A DNA stretch of 64,000 nucleotides, taken from contig NC_049903.1 in NCBI RefSeq assembly GCF_001411555.2, positions 34,282,145-34,346,144 of the forward strand, written 5' to 3'. The DNA is from Juglans regia (taxonomy: Eukaryota; Streptophyta; Magnoliopsida; Fagales; Juglandaceae). A model generated the notes under the pieces. The model had not been told where the DNA came from. It worked only from the letters and a program-made list of their open reading frames with translations, and ran no database searches. The first letter of the stretch is position 1; each line of letters opens with the position of its first letter. Shown here in pieces: positions 34,601 through 46,216 of the stretch. Both the position numbers and the translations under genes were made by a program.

Positions 34601-37600
34601 TTCCCTTGCAAACTGGCAGGAAGATCAGAAATGGCCAGTTTGTCACGAAGGAAACAAAATCTATCCGCTGTATGCCCTTTGGTGAAAATATCTGCAGGTT
34701 GGATAGAAGTCGAAATATGTTGCAAAATAATGTCTCGATGTGTTACTTTTTCACGCACAAAATGGTAGTCCACCTCGATATGCTTAGAACATGCATGAAA
34801 GATAGGATTTGAGGCAAGTGCAAGAGCACTAATGTTATCACACCAGATCACAAGGGGAGAAGCAAGAGAGATGTTCAATTCACATAAAAATACACCTCAG
34901 CTGTTACTAGCGCCAGCCATCTATATTTGGCCTCAATACTAGATTTAGAGACCACTGGTTGTTTCTTCGCCGACCACGAGATCTGATTGGAACCAACAAA
35001 AACTCCATAACCACACGTTGAACGTCTATCATCGGGATCACCAGTCCAATCCGAGTCACAGTATGCATTGATGGAGAAATAACCAGTTCTGTAAAAAAGG
35101 CCAAAGTCCAGAGTATTTTTCAGATAACGTAGGACACGCTTGGCTGTTGTCCAATGCGTTGTAGTTGGTGCTTGCATATGTTGACAAAGTTGATTCACGG
35201 AGTATGCGATATCTGGGCGAGTAAGAGTTACATATTGTAAGGCACCTACTGTGTGCCGATATTCTGAAGGATCAGGCAGGGGATCTCCATCAAATTTGGA
35301 TAGCTTGGTACCCGAAACACATGGGGCACGATAAGGACATATACCAATGAGGTTGACTCAATCCAAGAGATCAATAATGTATCTCATCTGCCGAAGATGC
35401 AACCTAGAGGAATCAAGTGTAGCTTCAATACCCAAGAAATATGACAACTGCCCAAGGTCCTTCATAGCAAAGTCTAGCTGAAGGTTAGAGATCAGCTTGT
35501 CAATAGAAGACCGGACATTAGAAGTCACTAGAATATCGTCCACGTAAACAAGCAGAAAAATATATGTAGATTCACGGTGATAGGTGAACAAAGAGGGATC
35601 AACTTGGGAGCTTACAAATTCGAGAGATAACAAGGTAGTGGATAAGCGATTAAACCAAGCCCGAGGGGCTTGTTTTAATCCGTAAATAGATTTATGCAAC
35701 TTACACACAAACTGTGGATTTGTAGGGTCTTCAAAACCTTTAGGTTGAGCCATATAGACTTCCTCCTCCAAAATTCCATGAAGAAAGGCGTTAGACACAT
35801 CGAGTTGCTGAATGTCCCAATTGAATGAAACAGCAAGTGCGAGTACCATGCGAACTGTGGATGGTTTAATAACTGGACTAAATGTGTCATAGAAATCAAT
35901 ACCACTACGCTGAAGGTAGCCAACTGCAACTAGCCGTGCTTTGAGTCTTTCAACACTCCCATCTGGTCGGCGTTTAGATTTAAAAACCCACTTACTCGAA
36001 ACAACATGTTTGCCTTGTGGACTAGGGCATAGAGTCCAGGTTTCATTCTTAATCAACGCTTCGAATTCATTCTCCATGGCAGCATGCCATTCAGGTATAG
36101 CAGCAGCTTGAGCGTAGGTATGAGGTTTGGAAATAATAACACCTGCATGCAAAGCTCGAAGAGGGTGACGTGTTGAATAATAAAGATGATAATCCGGGTA
36201 TGTACGGGGCTTAAGATGGCCAGTTTGTGATCTAGTGATAACATGATAGGAAGGAGCGGAGCTGACAGAAGAAGTAGATGGGGACTCACGGATATGGCTA
36301 GGAGATGCGGAAACGGGAGGGTCGCTGTCTGGTGAAGTGTCTGATGGAATGAAGAAGTCAGGTTCAGCGGGTACTATGGGTGTATTCTGAGATGGTAAAG
36401 TAGAAGAGGAAGAAGAAGATGAAGGAAAAATGTGTGAAGGAAGAGAAGGAAGAAAAGGTGAAGAATTACCTGTCGAGGAAACGCTGCTGCCCGAGTCCAT
36501 GAAAGAAGATTGTACATGAGCAGGGAACATAGTCTCGTCAAAGATCACATTTCTGGAAATATAAACCCGTCGTGAGGAAGGATCATAGCACCGAAACCCC
36601 TTCTGATTAGAATAATAACCAATGAATATACATGGTGTGCTACGGTAAGAGAGTTTATTAGGCATGTAAGGTCGAAAACACGGAAAACATTGACACCCAA
36701 AGGAACAAAAATAGCTAAAATCTGGAGGAAGATGAAATAGACATTCAAAGGGAGAGGAAAAATTGAGAACTTTTGTGGGCAACCGATTAATGATAAATAT
36801 AGAAGTTAAGAAGGCATCGACCCAAAATTTCTTAGGTAATCCAAACTGCGCAAGGAGAGTGAGTCCTATTTCAACTATATGACGATGTTTCCGTTCGGCC
36901 AGACCATTTTGTTGAGAGGTATGCGGACAAAATAGCCGATGAAAAATCCCATTATTACTCAGAAATTGTTTAAAAATGGTGGAACAGTATTTGCCACCAT
37001 TATCACTTTGTAATTGCTTAATGGGATAATTAAATTGTTTTTCTACTAAGATTTTGAATTTAACAAACATAGAAAAAACATCGGATTTATGAGAAATGAG
37101 ATATAACCAACAAAAGCGAGTAAAGTCATCAATAAAAATGACATAATAGAGACAACCACTTAAAGAATGAGTGGAAGTTGACCATACATCAGAATGAATT
37201 AACTCTATAGCAGCAGTTGATTCTCTTAAGGAATCAGAGAATGGCAACTGCTTGGACTTACCTAGTTGACATGACACACAAATGGACTTTTTATTGAATG
37301 AATCACTAACAGGTAGAGAAAAATTATTAAGAACATTATGCAAAGTAGACGACGAAGGATGTCCCAAACGACAATGCCAGGTGGCGATAGAGGCCTTGAC
37401 TCCAACAGTCATGGAGAAAGCATGAAATTTAGACGACGAAAGCTGATGTAGATTGATCGAGTACAATCCTCTATCACTAGGCCCCGTCATGAGCGTGTTC
37501 CCTGTCTTGAGGTCCTTCACAAAAAAATCAGAACCAGAAAGTTCAAAGAACACATTATTGTCCTTACAAAATTTATTAATGGAAAGAAGATGGGCAGATG

Positions 37601-38798
37601 TTTGAGGACAATAAGCAACATCATTTAAAACAAGAGTAGAAGAAGGAGTTTGAATAGTGGCATTGCCAATGCGTGAGATTATCAAACCTTCCCCATTACT
37701 TGTGCCCACGGAATCATTACCTTCATAAGGTGTGGAAGTTGTCAAATTAGTTGCATCAGAAGTAACATGAATATTCGCACCACTATCAACGTACCAATGA
37801 TGCTGATTAAGGTAGGTAGTATTAGCCTCAGCAACCAAAGCAGCCAACTCTGTTGGAGGGTGCCTCCCTTGAAAAGCATAGTTCATACAGTTGAAACAAT
37901 CTAACGCCTAGTGATTTTCTCTTTTGCAGATTTGACAAGGTGATCGAGACCGCGAAACTTTGGACACAGGAGCAGATGAGGAAGCTGGCAAGTGAGATAG
38001 AGGCTACCGAAATGGTGAAGTTGAGGATACTAGGCCAGGAAATTTGGACGTGCCTGAGGAACGAGACTGATTGTTGTTGTTACTGCGTGGTCCTGGTTTA
38101 GAACCAGGTTTGTGGGAGTAAAGGGCATAGGAACCAGTCTCAGGTTGAATGGAGTGATTTTGAAATTTCTGTATGAGATCATAGTTGAGTAGTTCGGCAT
38201 AAAAACCTGAAAAGAGCATGGATTTTTATTTTTCAAGTAGCATGTATGTGGTGACAAAGGAATGAAAGGAGGGGTTAAGTCCATTGAGCATGGATAAAAT
38301 CAAGTCGGAATCGGCAACGGGTTTACCAACTGCTGATAATTCATCTGAGAGGGTTTTGACTTCATCTATAAAACCTTGACATGATAAGGAATCTTGCTGA
38401 AGAGACTGAAGTTTTCTCTTGATAAGAGAAATCCTAGAGGTGGAAGGAGTAGCAAAATGCAAATGGAGGGCCTGCCAAGCAAGCCAAGATGTTTCCAAAC
38501 CATAAATAGTGGAAACAATAGAAGGAGAAAGGGATGAGACAATCCAACCAAGCACAGTTTGATCCTTATACTGCCAAACCACATAGGTAGAGTTAAGAAC
38601 ACCTTGGGTGCAGAGCTCATCACTAGCATATTGAGGAGGACAAGGATTGGAACCATCAACAATCCCCACCAGACCATAACTCCGAAAGAGTGGGAGTAAT
38701 TGAGCACTCCAGGCAAGAAAGTTAGTTCCATCAAGCTTGATGGAAATAACTTGTGCTGGAAGGTGAAAGGTAGCGGAAGCATTAGATGAAATAGCCAT
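34543..38798 (-). pseudogene. Copia gag-pol of element A, four stops and one frameshift
   Basis: Gag starts at ATG 38798 (MAISSNASATFHLP) and the whole polyprotein is in one frame. It is interrupted by stops at 38226-38228 (TAA), 38004-38006, 37908-37910 (TAG) and 35358-35360 (TGA). The TAG sits inside the CCHC knuckle (CQICKRENH, stop, ALDC). The 842-codon run 37886-35361 holds protease (WYVDSGANIHV), the integrase zinc region (HCRLGH..CVSCQLGK), the integrase core (SDVW, QSDNGGKY, SQQNGLAERKH) and reverse transcriptase (QLDVSNAFLHG, VYVDDILVTS). RNase H (CDSDWTGDPDDRRST) continues to about 34880. A small deletion there shifts the frame into CDNISALAL..ADIFTKGH. Only the stops and this shift prevent translation; catalytic motifs are otherwise kept. 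Confidence 0.92.
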
Positions 38799-38840
38799 AG
38801 GATCAAGAAAAGCGTTAGCTTAAAAAAAAATCTGATACCA

Positions 38841-39169
38841 TGAAATAAACCAAAATTGTTTTGGAAAACCTCACAGAGGCAGAGTGTATCTTCGTATATT
38901 TATAAAAACAGAGCAGTACATTTTGGATGAGAAGAAACTTAAAAGAATCTACGGTTGTTACAAGTGATAAACATATAGATTACAAACATTCAAATGTAAG
39001 TGATAAGCTATTGGAGTTAAACTCGGAGACGCAGCTCACTCGTTTACGGAAACCATGCAGCTCACGACTTTGACGGAGACGCAGCTCACTCGTTTACGGA
39101 AACCATGCAGCTCACGACTTTGACGTTGAGTTTACTTGAATATTTGAATGATCAGTATTATCTCTAACA
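38841..39169 (-). repeat. 5' LTR of Copia element A
   Basis: 329 bp, TG..CA ends on the minus strand. Two identical 50-bp tandem units are at 39026-39075 and 39076-39125 (each starts GAGACGCAGCTCACTCG). The primer-binding site follows immediately. Confidence 0.95.
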
Positions 39170-41700
39170 TGTTCTTCTAAGAAGGGATCACAATAAACAT
39201 GCCTAATGTATCAATGCTGCAGACGAGGATTTGTATTCGTCTATCATTTGAAACTGATGGCGTACCTTTAATAGCTGAACATGTAAAATTGCAAGAACTT
39301 GTTGGGAATCCTACGGTTTTATGTAAGGAGAAATCCTGCAAAGGCTTTGAGCGTATGTAGCTTTCTGCAAGCAATTTCTACTAGGAATCAGAAACGATAC
39401 AGTTCGTGACAGAAAACTTGCCTTAAAATTATATTGATATGTAAAGGAATCGGCAGAAGTATTTAGCATCGTCTATACATATGTATATGTAAAGTCATAT
39501 TTACATAATATGATCTTAAAATTCTCTGCATTAGTTTATGTATATCCAAATATTTAGCTAGTTATGAACAATGCTTATCTAAATTTGGATAACTACTATT
39601 CACTCAACAAAATATATTTTAATCATTATTTCTCTCTCCTCCCACTCTTTTTTTTTGTAATTATTTCATTTTCTCCATCTTTTAACAACACAACAAATTT
39701 TCACCTGCACATAAATTTTATTATTATAATATATTATATATATTTTTTTCATTTTATTATTTTTAATATAATATAAAAAAATATATATATTTTTTATTAT
39801 TATATTTGTATTATTAATATCAAATGTATGTAGTGAATACTAATTGTAAAATATATATAAAAAAAATTGATTTTAGCAAAAAATGTCACAAATATGTATA
39901 AATCAATGTGAAAATTTTACTTAAATGACAAAATGATTATGTAAAAAAGATGATTTTATATATACATATGTATATATATTGACCAATATTAATAGTCTAA
40001 TTAGAAGGTTGTGTTCAGTTTTTGTTGAGATTTGAAAGATCAAGATGCAACAGTTTAGTGAATTAGGTTGTCTTAATTCAACTCGTAATTAAGCACAGCA
40101 GTTTAGTGGCTTGGTTGTCAAGTGTCAACAGGAGTTTCTTTATTTTGTCTGAGACAGGAAAAGAAAGAAAGAAAAGAATCTCCACACGTCTATGATTTTT
40201 ATTAGAGCACGCAATCCCATTAGATGGTCCTCTGCTACAGACATAAACTGATTGTTACTTAGCAAAAATACCTTGTCTCTCGGGCTAACTACACCCATCA
40301 TGATCAGCTAGCGAACGTGTCCCCGATTGTCACGGAGTGCTTGAAACCAGATTCCATCTTAGCTCTTCTAATAAAATCTAATGATAATTTTTTAGTGCTT
40401 AATTGAGTCTTATTTTTTCTGTCTTTTCTTTGAAATCATACCTATAATCTTTGACAATTTACTATAGCCGACTCAAGATAAGTTTATTATTTTAATAATC
40501 TTAACCTTACCACACGCATATACACATCAATAAATTCATCATCCACTAATGTAATGGGTAGGGAAGAAAAGGCTGTTTCCTTGTTTGAATCCAACTAAGA
40601 GGATCTTTGGATCATTCAAGTGGCTTTTATAGAATGATTACTTACAGTAAGGATAACATTAATATCTCACTTTGAGGGTAACCAGTTAAAGGAGAAAAGC
40701 TTTCATAAAACAAAAAAGTTAAAGGGAAAAGGTTAGGGAGATATTTTGTGGGCGATAGCGATAATATTCTCTCTTTTTTCTTAACTACGACATATATCTG
40801 TCTAATCTGATATCAAAACTAAATTAATTATTATTACCAAATCAGATAAAGGCAGCAAAACTTCCACTGTGCTGCAATCTGCATGTGGCATACATGTCAA
40901 AGAACTATATGGTTTTGGCATTGGTTTAAAGTTTAAACCTAGATTCCATATTAAATATTAGCTTAAATAAAAGTTTTTTTTTTTTTTTATCTTGGAACTG
41001 TAATAGGTAGGCAAAGCTACTCCAACAGTATCTTACTTTCTTTGCTGTCTATCTTAGCTTTTCCTATGCATCCAGCAGTGTTTCTCCTGTCCCCCTCCCC
41101 TCCCCCTCGACCCACTTCAAAGACTAGAAGCGCTTGGTGTATAAATTAGTCTTCCATTCCAATCCTGTGCCACAAAGGGTGAGCACCCTCCAAATGCGTG
41201 GATAACTATCAGAAGATAGGATTGAGGATTCTGATCGATTTGGGTCGCCGGCAGCGATGGAAAGTAAGGTTCAGGTAAGATGGAAAGTAATTGGTATTCC
41301 ACTCTCAATCATCTTTTGCAATATCTAGATTACACAGGACCAGTTCTGATTAAGAAGCTGGAATAATCGTGCAGTGAAACGGTCCCAAATTCGGATAACA
41401 GTCATCCACACAGACAATTTAACCGAGTCTTTTGCCTTATCCTAGAGAGAAAGGAGATGCCTCTTCTATGTCCCTTTCTAGCTGGAATCTTGACAACATT
41501 ACTGTAACCCGGAAAGAACCACCACCCTTTTTCTGTTCTAGCCGAAAAAGAAATTCTTATGTGTACGCAAGAAAGGAAAAATAGAACCGCCTTGCTTGCC
41601 TCTCTTTTAGACTTTTAAGCTTCGTGAACCCTTCTGCAAGACCCTTCAAAAACATTTTTAAAAAAATCCCATCTTTTTCTTTTTTTCTGCAATAGCGGAT
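39170..41700. other. Intergenic DNA upstream of the ATL gene
   Basis: A+T-rich (especially 39540-39990), with no gene or recognisable element. A pyrimidine-rich leader (CCATCTTTTTCTTTTTTTC) directly precedes the ATL start codon. I could not choose a TATA box with confidence. Confidence 0.4.
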
Positions 41701-42270
41701 ATGCATCGCCGCTTGGTCGAGACAGAGCTGAGTTTGCCACCGGAAAATGGGAACAAGATGCGTGACTCGTACATCAGCGAGACCAACTTTGACACCAACA
41801 TGGTGATCATATTGGCAGCCTTGTTATGCGCACTGATATGCGCGCTTGGGCTGAACTCAATCGTGCGCTGCGCCTTCCGCTGCAGTCGAAGGTTTGCGTT
41901 GGAGACCCCGGACCAAACGGCTGCACGGCTAGCTGCCACGGGCCTCAAGAAGCGCGATTTGCGTCAGATTCCGGTGGCGATTTATGGGTCCGGTGTGAAT
42001 ATCAAGGCCACGGAGTGCGCAATCTGCCTCGGTGAATTCGAGGACGGTGAGAACGTTCGGGTGCTGCCAAAATGCAATCACGGGTTCCATGTGAGCTGCA
42101 TAGACACGTGGCTTTTGTCGCATTCATCGTGCCCAAATTGTCGGCATTCACTGCGGGAGCACCCAGTAACAGGTTCAGGTACAAATCCACAAGTTTCACC
42201 GGCAGAGCCATCGGGAAATGGGGCCGGCCGGCGAGATAGCGTTGTCATAGTGGTTAACGAGGCAAGTTAG
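41701..42270 (+). CDS. RING-H2 finger E3 ubiquitin ligase, ATL family
   Basis: An intronless 189-residue protein, as is usual for ATL genes. ATL proteins are membrane-anchored E3 ligases that pass ubiquitin from E2 enzymes to targets, often in stress responses. One hydrophobic helix lies at about residues 34-56 ([17 protein letters not shown]). A GLD-like block follows ([16 protein letters not shown], 80-95). The RING-H2 domain has C106, C109, C125, H127, H130, C133, C144 and C147, spaced C-2-C-15-C-1-H-2-H-2-C-10-C-2-C, exactly the ATL pattern, with the conserved Trp137 and Pro145. The tail is Ser/Gly/Pro-rich and ends VVIVVNEAS. The N-terminus MHRRLVETE resembles the ATL73-76 group as I recall it, but I would not name an orthologue. 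ATG 41701 is the first in frame. Codon use is G+C-rich compared with its surroundings. Confidence 0.94.
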   Translation: MHRRLVETELSLPPENGNKMRDSYISETNFDTNMVIILAALLCALICALGLNSIVRCAFRCSRRFALETPDQTAARLAATGLKKRDLRQIPVAIYGSGVNIKATECAICLGEFEDGENVRVLPKCNHGFHVSCIDTWLLSHSSCPNCRHSLREHPVTGSGTNPQVSPAEPSGNGAGRRDSVVIVVNEAS

Positions 42271-43389
42271 GTGTATTAATGGTGGCAATCACGTCGAAAT
42301 TGTGTGACACCATGGTGCATGCTGATGAAGTTTTTTAGGTGGAGGTATTGCAAATGCTACGGGGTTCTTCTTTCGAATTATTTTGTAGTTATTTCACCGA
42401 CTCTGTTGAGATTTCCAGAAGTAGTAGCAGTAGTAGTGGTGTTACAGTGTAGTATCAGCAGCCATCATTTTGAGTTATGGAATTTGAATCAATGATTTGG
42501 ATGTGAAACTGCCCATTTTGTATTATAATGGAGTGGTGAATTAGACAAATTTTTGGTGAAAATCAGACTCAAAAAAGTTTACAAAATCTTTACACCAACC
42601 CTCCACCTCCGGTGGGTCTGAAAATGCACGGTAACCGAAGCCGGTGTCTGTACGGATCACAAGGGGTCGATGTGGGTGGGGTTTTTATGATATGCTGAGC
42701 AGGTTTGAAGAAAAAGTGGATGTTAGCTAGTGTTTAATTAATCTACTGTTTGTAGCTAGCTCTAGCTGTAGATTCTTCTTTCTTATATATATAATATATA
42801 TATCCTTTGTGTGCGATTTTTTCTTTTCTTTTTTAATCTAAGTTAAGCCCAATAGGCTTAAGATTAACCTTAAAATTTTCCAAAAAATAATGTTTAGCTA
42901 ATTCGGATCACTGTCTCTGCATTCAACTTCTTCCGAGGGAAGAGAATGTTTGAGAGATATAATGGCTTTTTCATTCCAAAAGGATATAAAAAAACAAGGG
43001 AGGTTGGACCACGTAGCCACCTTCCATCCATCCACCCGCCTCATTAATAATATCATCGTCTTTCCAGATATTTCATCAACTTGAGGGATTGCTATGAATT
43101 TAGCTAACAACTTGGTAACTTATGGGATGCAGACTAAAAAGAGTCATTTTCTGCACCACTTGCACTAGCATTGATATTGGCTTACCAACCTTCCAATTTC
43201 ACTATAATAATTATGAAACGCGGAAGACAGATCTTTCTTTAAGATTTTAAGATGATCATAAATAATAATTAATACACTTGACAGTAAGTACTATTAAACG
43301 ATAATACCCTAAAATATTTCTTTCCAAGGTAGTAATTATATTAAAACTAAAACAGGTTAATATAGACGTATCAAGAATTAACAAATAAT
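42271..43389. other. 3' region of the ATL gene and intergenic DNA
   Basis: The 3' untranslated region probably ends near 42530 (TGTATTATAATGG). A (TA)n run lies at about 42786-42803. No further gene before the LTR of element C. Confidence 0.45.
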
Positions 43390-44091
43390 TGGAAAATCAG
43401 TGGTTTAAATTTCAAATACACCTAAAGGGGGATCAATATGAGTTTTCTAAATTTACTTTAACTATTTAGATTTACAATTAATCAATCAAATCACAGTAAA
43501 TAATTAACACACTGATTTTGATAACTTATTGGAAACTCATTTGAAGAACGTTTTCAAAAACTAAAATCACTCTGGATATAAGTTACCACCTAAAATCCAT
43601 TACAGAAATTAAGTTTGTTTCAACCAATTTAGAAATACTTACAAGACCCTTGAATTAACTAAATCTAACTTGTAATACCATGAGTATTTCACTTGATTTC
43701 TGCACCCTGACAGCTCCGGACCAACGGCCTTTTTACAGCTTCACTGTGAGCTCCAACTCTATCCTTGCACTCAAGCAACTTCGAAAGTCCTTTCACCAAA
43801 CGAACACATCCACACCAGTAGACTCAACATTACTCGACACAATCATAATATGATGGAAGTTTGTTTATTAAGAGAGAATCAATCTTCAATAGGTAATGAA
43901 GCTCCTTAGAGTTCTCTCCAAAAAAATACAATGAATATGTCAACTTTGTCCTCTCTCCATAATCTCGCAGTCGTGCATATTATTCTATATATACTTAAGG
44001 CTTAAGTAGACCACTTAGAGATTCCAGAAAAACTTTATGTCCAATTGTATTGACCCCTTAAACGTTGAAATTTGAATATCATTGTCAAACA
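43390..44091 (-). repeat. 3' LTR of element C (approximate edges)
   Basis: Matches 51822-52519 in order, including GGAAACTCATTTGAA, CACCATGAGTAT-like and TATTATTCTATATATACTTA stretches. Edges are set by where the match begins and ends. Confidence 0.75.
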
Positions 44092-44763
44092 TGACTTTTT
44101 TTTTTTTTTTTTTAACTCTCTTCTTGTTGCTCATAATTTTATTTATTTTATTATTTTTTTTTAACTTTTGAACTTTAGCTTTTTCATGCATAAGTGCAAT
44201 AATTTACACTTCTTTTTTTGAACAAGTGCTAGATAATATTTTGTATTGAGCACTTTTTAGTTAAGCACATATGGGTATAAAAAATAAGGCCATCTAGCTC
44301 ATGGTCAGTTCTATCCATGAGTTATGCTTCCCTACACCTCTGATTGTCTCTCCAAAATCTCACATAAGTGATAAAACGCCAATCAAGTAAGTTGGGTGTG
44401 CATTCTAAGGTGCCAAAAACAAATTACATGCAATACATATATCATATAAGAATTTGAAATATTTAAAACAAGACACCCTTTTCATAATGCATGTACATCC
44501 AGTGAGTATATCAAAATTAATTCCACTAAGAAAATTGATCTCATTCACTTACAATAAAAATATTTTTGGCAATGTTCAATTTTTTTTTTTTTCATTTCTC
44601 ATAAAAAGACAATTGAAAGAAATTATGAATCCAAAAATAAAACCAAAATATGAAATGCAAACACAAAACAAGAAAAAAATGCAAAACAACCTAAAAACTA
44701 CAACGCATGCACTAGGATATATGATCAAGCATTAAGAGTAATCCTTAGGTATATGTTGTCTCC
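44092..44763. other. Non-coding 3' part of element C
   Basis: A+T-rich sequence between the end of the gag relic and the 3' LTR, with poly(T) tracts at 44096-44113 and 44580-44592. No polymerase domains are recognisable, supporting the gag-only nature of the element. Confidence 0.5.
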
Positions 44764-45936
44764 CTAAAACCAGGTAAGACCATTACCACTCCCTCTCAAT
44801 GGGTGAATGGTGTCAACCTTTGGAACCCAAATTCTCTCAAATTTAGGGACAAACATTCGAGAAGGTTGTATCTTGGAAGGAGGTGCTACTTTGTTCTCAT
44901 AGACAATAACCTTTTTGCCCTTATCAATTGAAGGTGTAATAACCATCACCTTCTTTTTAAAACATGTCTTTACATTGGAACATCAATAAGGTACAGAAAA
45001 ACAATCATTCACAAAACTAGGACCAAATTTATTATGAGCATGCTTTTGGTTTTCAAACAATTTATCAAGTGTACCATTGGAGAATTTATTCAAATATTTT
45101 TTAGAATCATGCAATACATTTTCAAGTAATTTATTCTTTTCAAACAACATGGCATTCTCGGATTTCAATGTAGCAACCAAATCATGTGAATTAGACAATT
45201 CAACAACCAATGAACTGTTTTCATATTCAACATTTTGAATATATAGAGATTTCAGATTTCAAATTATCACAAAGAGTAAATGAGTGATCCAATTTAACAT
45301 GCGAGCTTTCTTTCTCATTTTCAAATAACGTTAGCTTCTTAACATTTGCTTTGTTGATTTTTTTCATTTTCAAGTGCTCCTCATAAAGCTCTTCATATAT
45401 TAGTTGTAGGTCATTCTCATACTCAAATTCATTCCCAGAGACAACCTCATGTTCAAACACCTCCTCACTACTATAACTGTTGCCTCCGACAGAATAAGCA
45501 AAAGCCATGAAATTGACATTTTTATTAGAAGAATAGTTCTAAAATGACTCACTTGACTCAGACTCATTGTTACTCAATGAAGTAGCTATTGCTTTTCCTT
45601 TAGCTTTCTTGTAATTGGGACACTCAATGTGAATATGTCCAAAGCCATAGCACTCACGACATTGTATACTCGATGGTACCGTTTTCTTGGAGATTCTTGT
45701 GTCTCTCTTAGAACTCTCTCTACTAGTTGAACTAGGACTTCCCTTGACCTTCTGAAAACTCTCTTATTCCTTTCTTGGTTCTTACCCTTTCTAGACGTAA
45801 ACAATTTCTTGAACTTTCTAACACAAAAAGTTATTTCTTCATCACTCATTATATAACCATCAGATGATTCATTGGACTCTTCTCTAATTGTTTTGAGGGC
45901 AATAGACTTATTTTTCTTTCGTTGGGGCAATGTGTA
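44764..45936 (-). pseudogene. C-terminal part of element C gag
   Basis: Continues the gag of 51137-51755 beyond the B insertion. On the minus strand a CCHC knuckle CRECYGFGHIHIEC lies at about 45665-45624. It is followed by an acidic and Lys-rich coiled-coil stretch (ELYEEHLKMKKINKANVKKL; LVATLKSENAMLFEKNKLLE) and ends near 44764 with RIWVPKVD and HPLRGSGNGLTWF. In related full-length Copia elements this stretch precedes the protease; here the LTR region follows instead. Stops and frame changes (for example at 45227-45210 and 45586-45508) show decay. Confidence 0.7.
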
Positions 45937-46216
45937 TGTAAGTTATTGGTAACAAGAAGAAAACAGAGAGCGTTTGGAGGTTCTGGAAAAGAATTCCTCT
46001 GTATTTTTGATACTGTTTTCTTACATACAGCAAGATAGAATCCGTAGCATATATACCCAGTGGAGCTCTAACAAACTAACAGAAAGTAAAGCAAATATTA
46101 ACAAACTTGCAGAAAGTAAAGGGAACATGTATTTACAGCTGTGTATAATAAAGAATAAAGAATAAAAATATAAACATAAAACGACATGTAGCTTATTTAT
46201 CCTTTATCGTCTAACA
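45937..46216 (-). repeat. 3' LTR of Copia element B
   Basis: 280 bp, TGTTAGACGA at its minus-strand start and ATAACTTACA at its end. No difference from the 5' LTR was seen. It contains the last codons and the stop of pol. Confidence 0.96.

Larger units (their letters stand above)
34272..39169 (-). mobile_element. Copia element A, complete with both LTRs
   Basis: A 4,898-bp element on the minus strand. The 5' LTR is 38841-39169 and the 3' LTR is 34272-34600, each exactly 329 bp, from TGTTAGAGAT to TTTCA. The primer-binding site (minus TGGTATCAGA) is 38831-38840, directly behind the 5' LTR. A purine tract (minus TGCAAGGGAA) is 34601-34610. Flanks TATTC (34267-34271) and TGTTC (39170-39174) are a 5-bp target duplication with one change. 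I count 12 differences between the LTRs (about 3.6%), ten of them transitions. Domain order gag-protease-integrase-RT-RNase H makes it Copia, of general RE1-like (perhaps Ale) type. Confidence 0.95.
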
